Source: Pseudomonadota bacterium
GTDB lineage: Bacteria; Pseudomonadota; Alphaproteobacteria; Rickettsiales; SXRF01
Reading direction: 5' to 3'
NCBI GenBank assembly: GCA_028873275.1
Contig: JAGWLJ010000111.1
Span: 1-5,569, forward strand
DNA: 5,569 nt
Below the pieces are notes generated by a model. That model searched no databases. It was given only the letters and a program-made list of their open reading frames with translations, and was not told the origin of the DNA. Below, in pieces: positions 5,531-5,569 of this stretch. Each line of letters begins with the position of its first letter. Position 1 is the first letter of the stretch. Both the position numbers and the translations under genes were made by a program.

Positions 5531-5569
5531 GATGGCAGCGGCGGCGGAGGCGTTAGGAGGCGTGAGCTA

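Overview
The window is a stretch of roughly 58-60% GC bacterial chromosome. Almost all coding capacity is on the minus strand. Read in that direction it holds an OmpH/Skp-like periplasmic protein, a ~413-base spacer, and then a compact TCA-cycle operon: mdh - orf106 (unknown) - sucC - sucD - sucA. The sucA gene runs off the left edge. The mdh-sucC-sucD-sucA order and the LDH-like type of malate dehydrogenase are typical of Alphaproteobacteria. I infer an alphaproteobacterium and cannot resolve the order from sequence alone.

Layout by position: sucA 5' part (1-1041, 347 codons visible), sucD (1117-1998), sucC (2100-3272), orf106 (3287-3607), mdh (3618-4580), spacer with a 14-bp perfect palindrome (4581-4993), and ompH-like gene (4994-5530, start uncertain). 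The mdh/orf106 and orf106/sucC gaps are only 10 and 14 bases, so these three genes are surely co-transcribed. The sucC/sucD and sucD/sucA gaps are larger (101 and 75 bases) and carry GC-rich hairpins.

The enzymes act in linked steps of the cycle. SucA is the E1 decarboxylase of the 2-oxoglutarate dehydrogenase complex, which yields succinyl-CoA. SucCD converts succinyl-CoA to succinate with ATP/GTP formation. Mdh oxidises malate to oxaloacetate. The E2 gene is presumably beyond the left edge.

The most unusual content is repeat DNA embedded in and around this housekeeping operon. First, sucA carries a composite in-frame insertion in the linker between its N-terminal peptide and its catalytic body: a REP-like palindrome (760-784) followed by a 7-bp tandem array (719-751). 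Because 7 is not a multiple of 3, gain or loss of one unit would shut the gene off, so it could behave as a contingency locus. Second, four small palindromes of the form CCCCGCA...TGCGGGG sit at 2065-2097, 2012-2029, 1096-1114 and 992-1010, right at gene junctions. The last is inside the sucA coding sequence, and two of them form a perfect 20-bp inverted repeat enclosing the sucA start. Third, an AT-richer gene of unknown function, orf106, is inserted between mdh and sucC. I saw no tRNA, rRNA, CRISPR array, transposase or phage gene.
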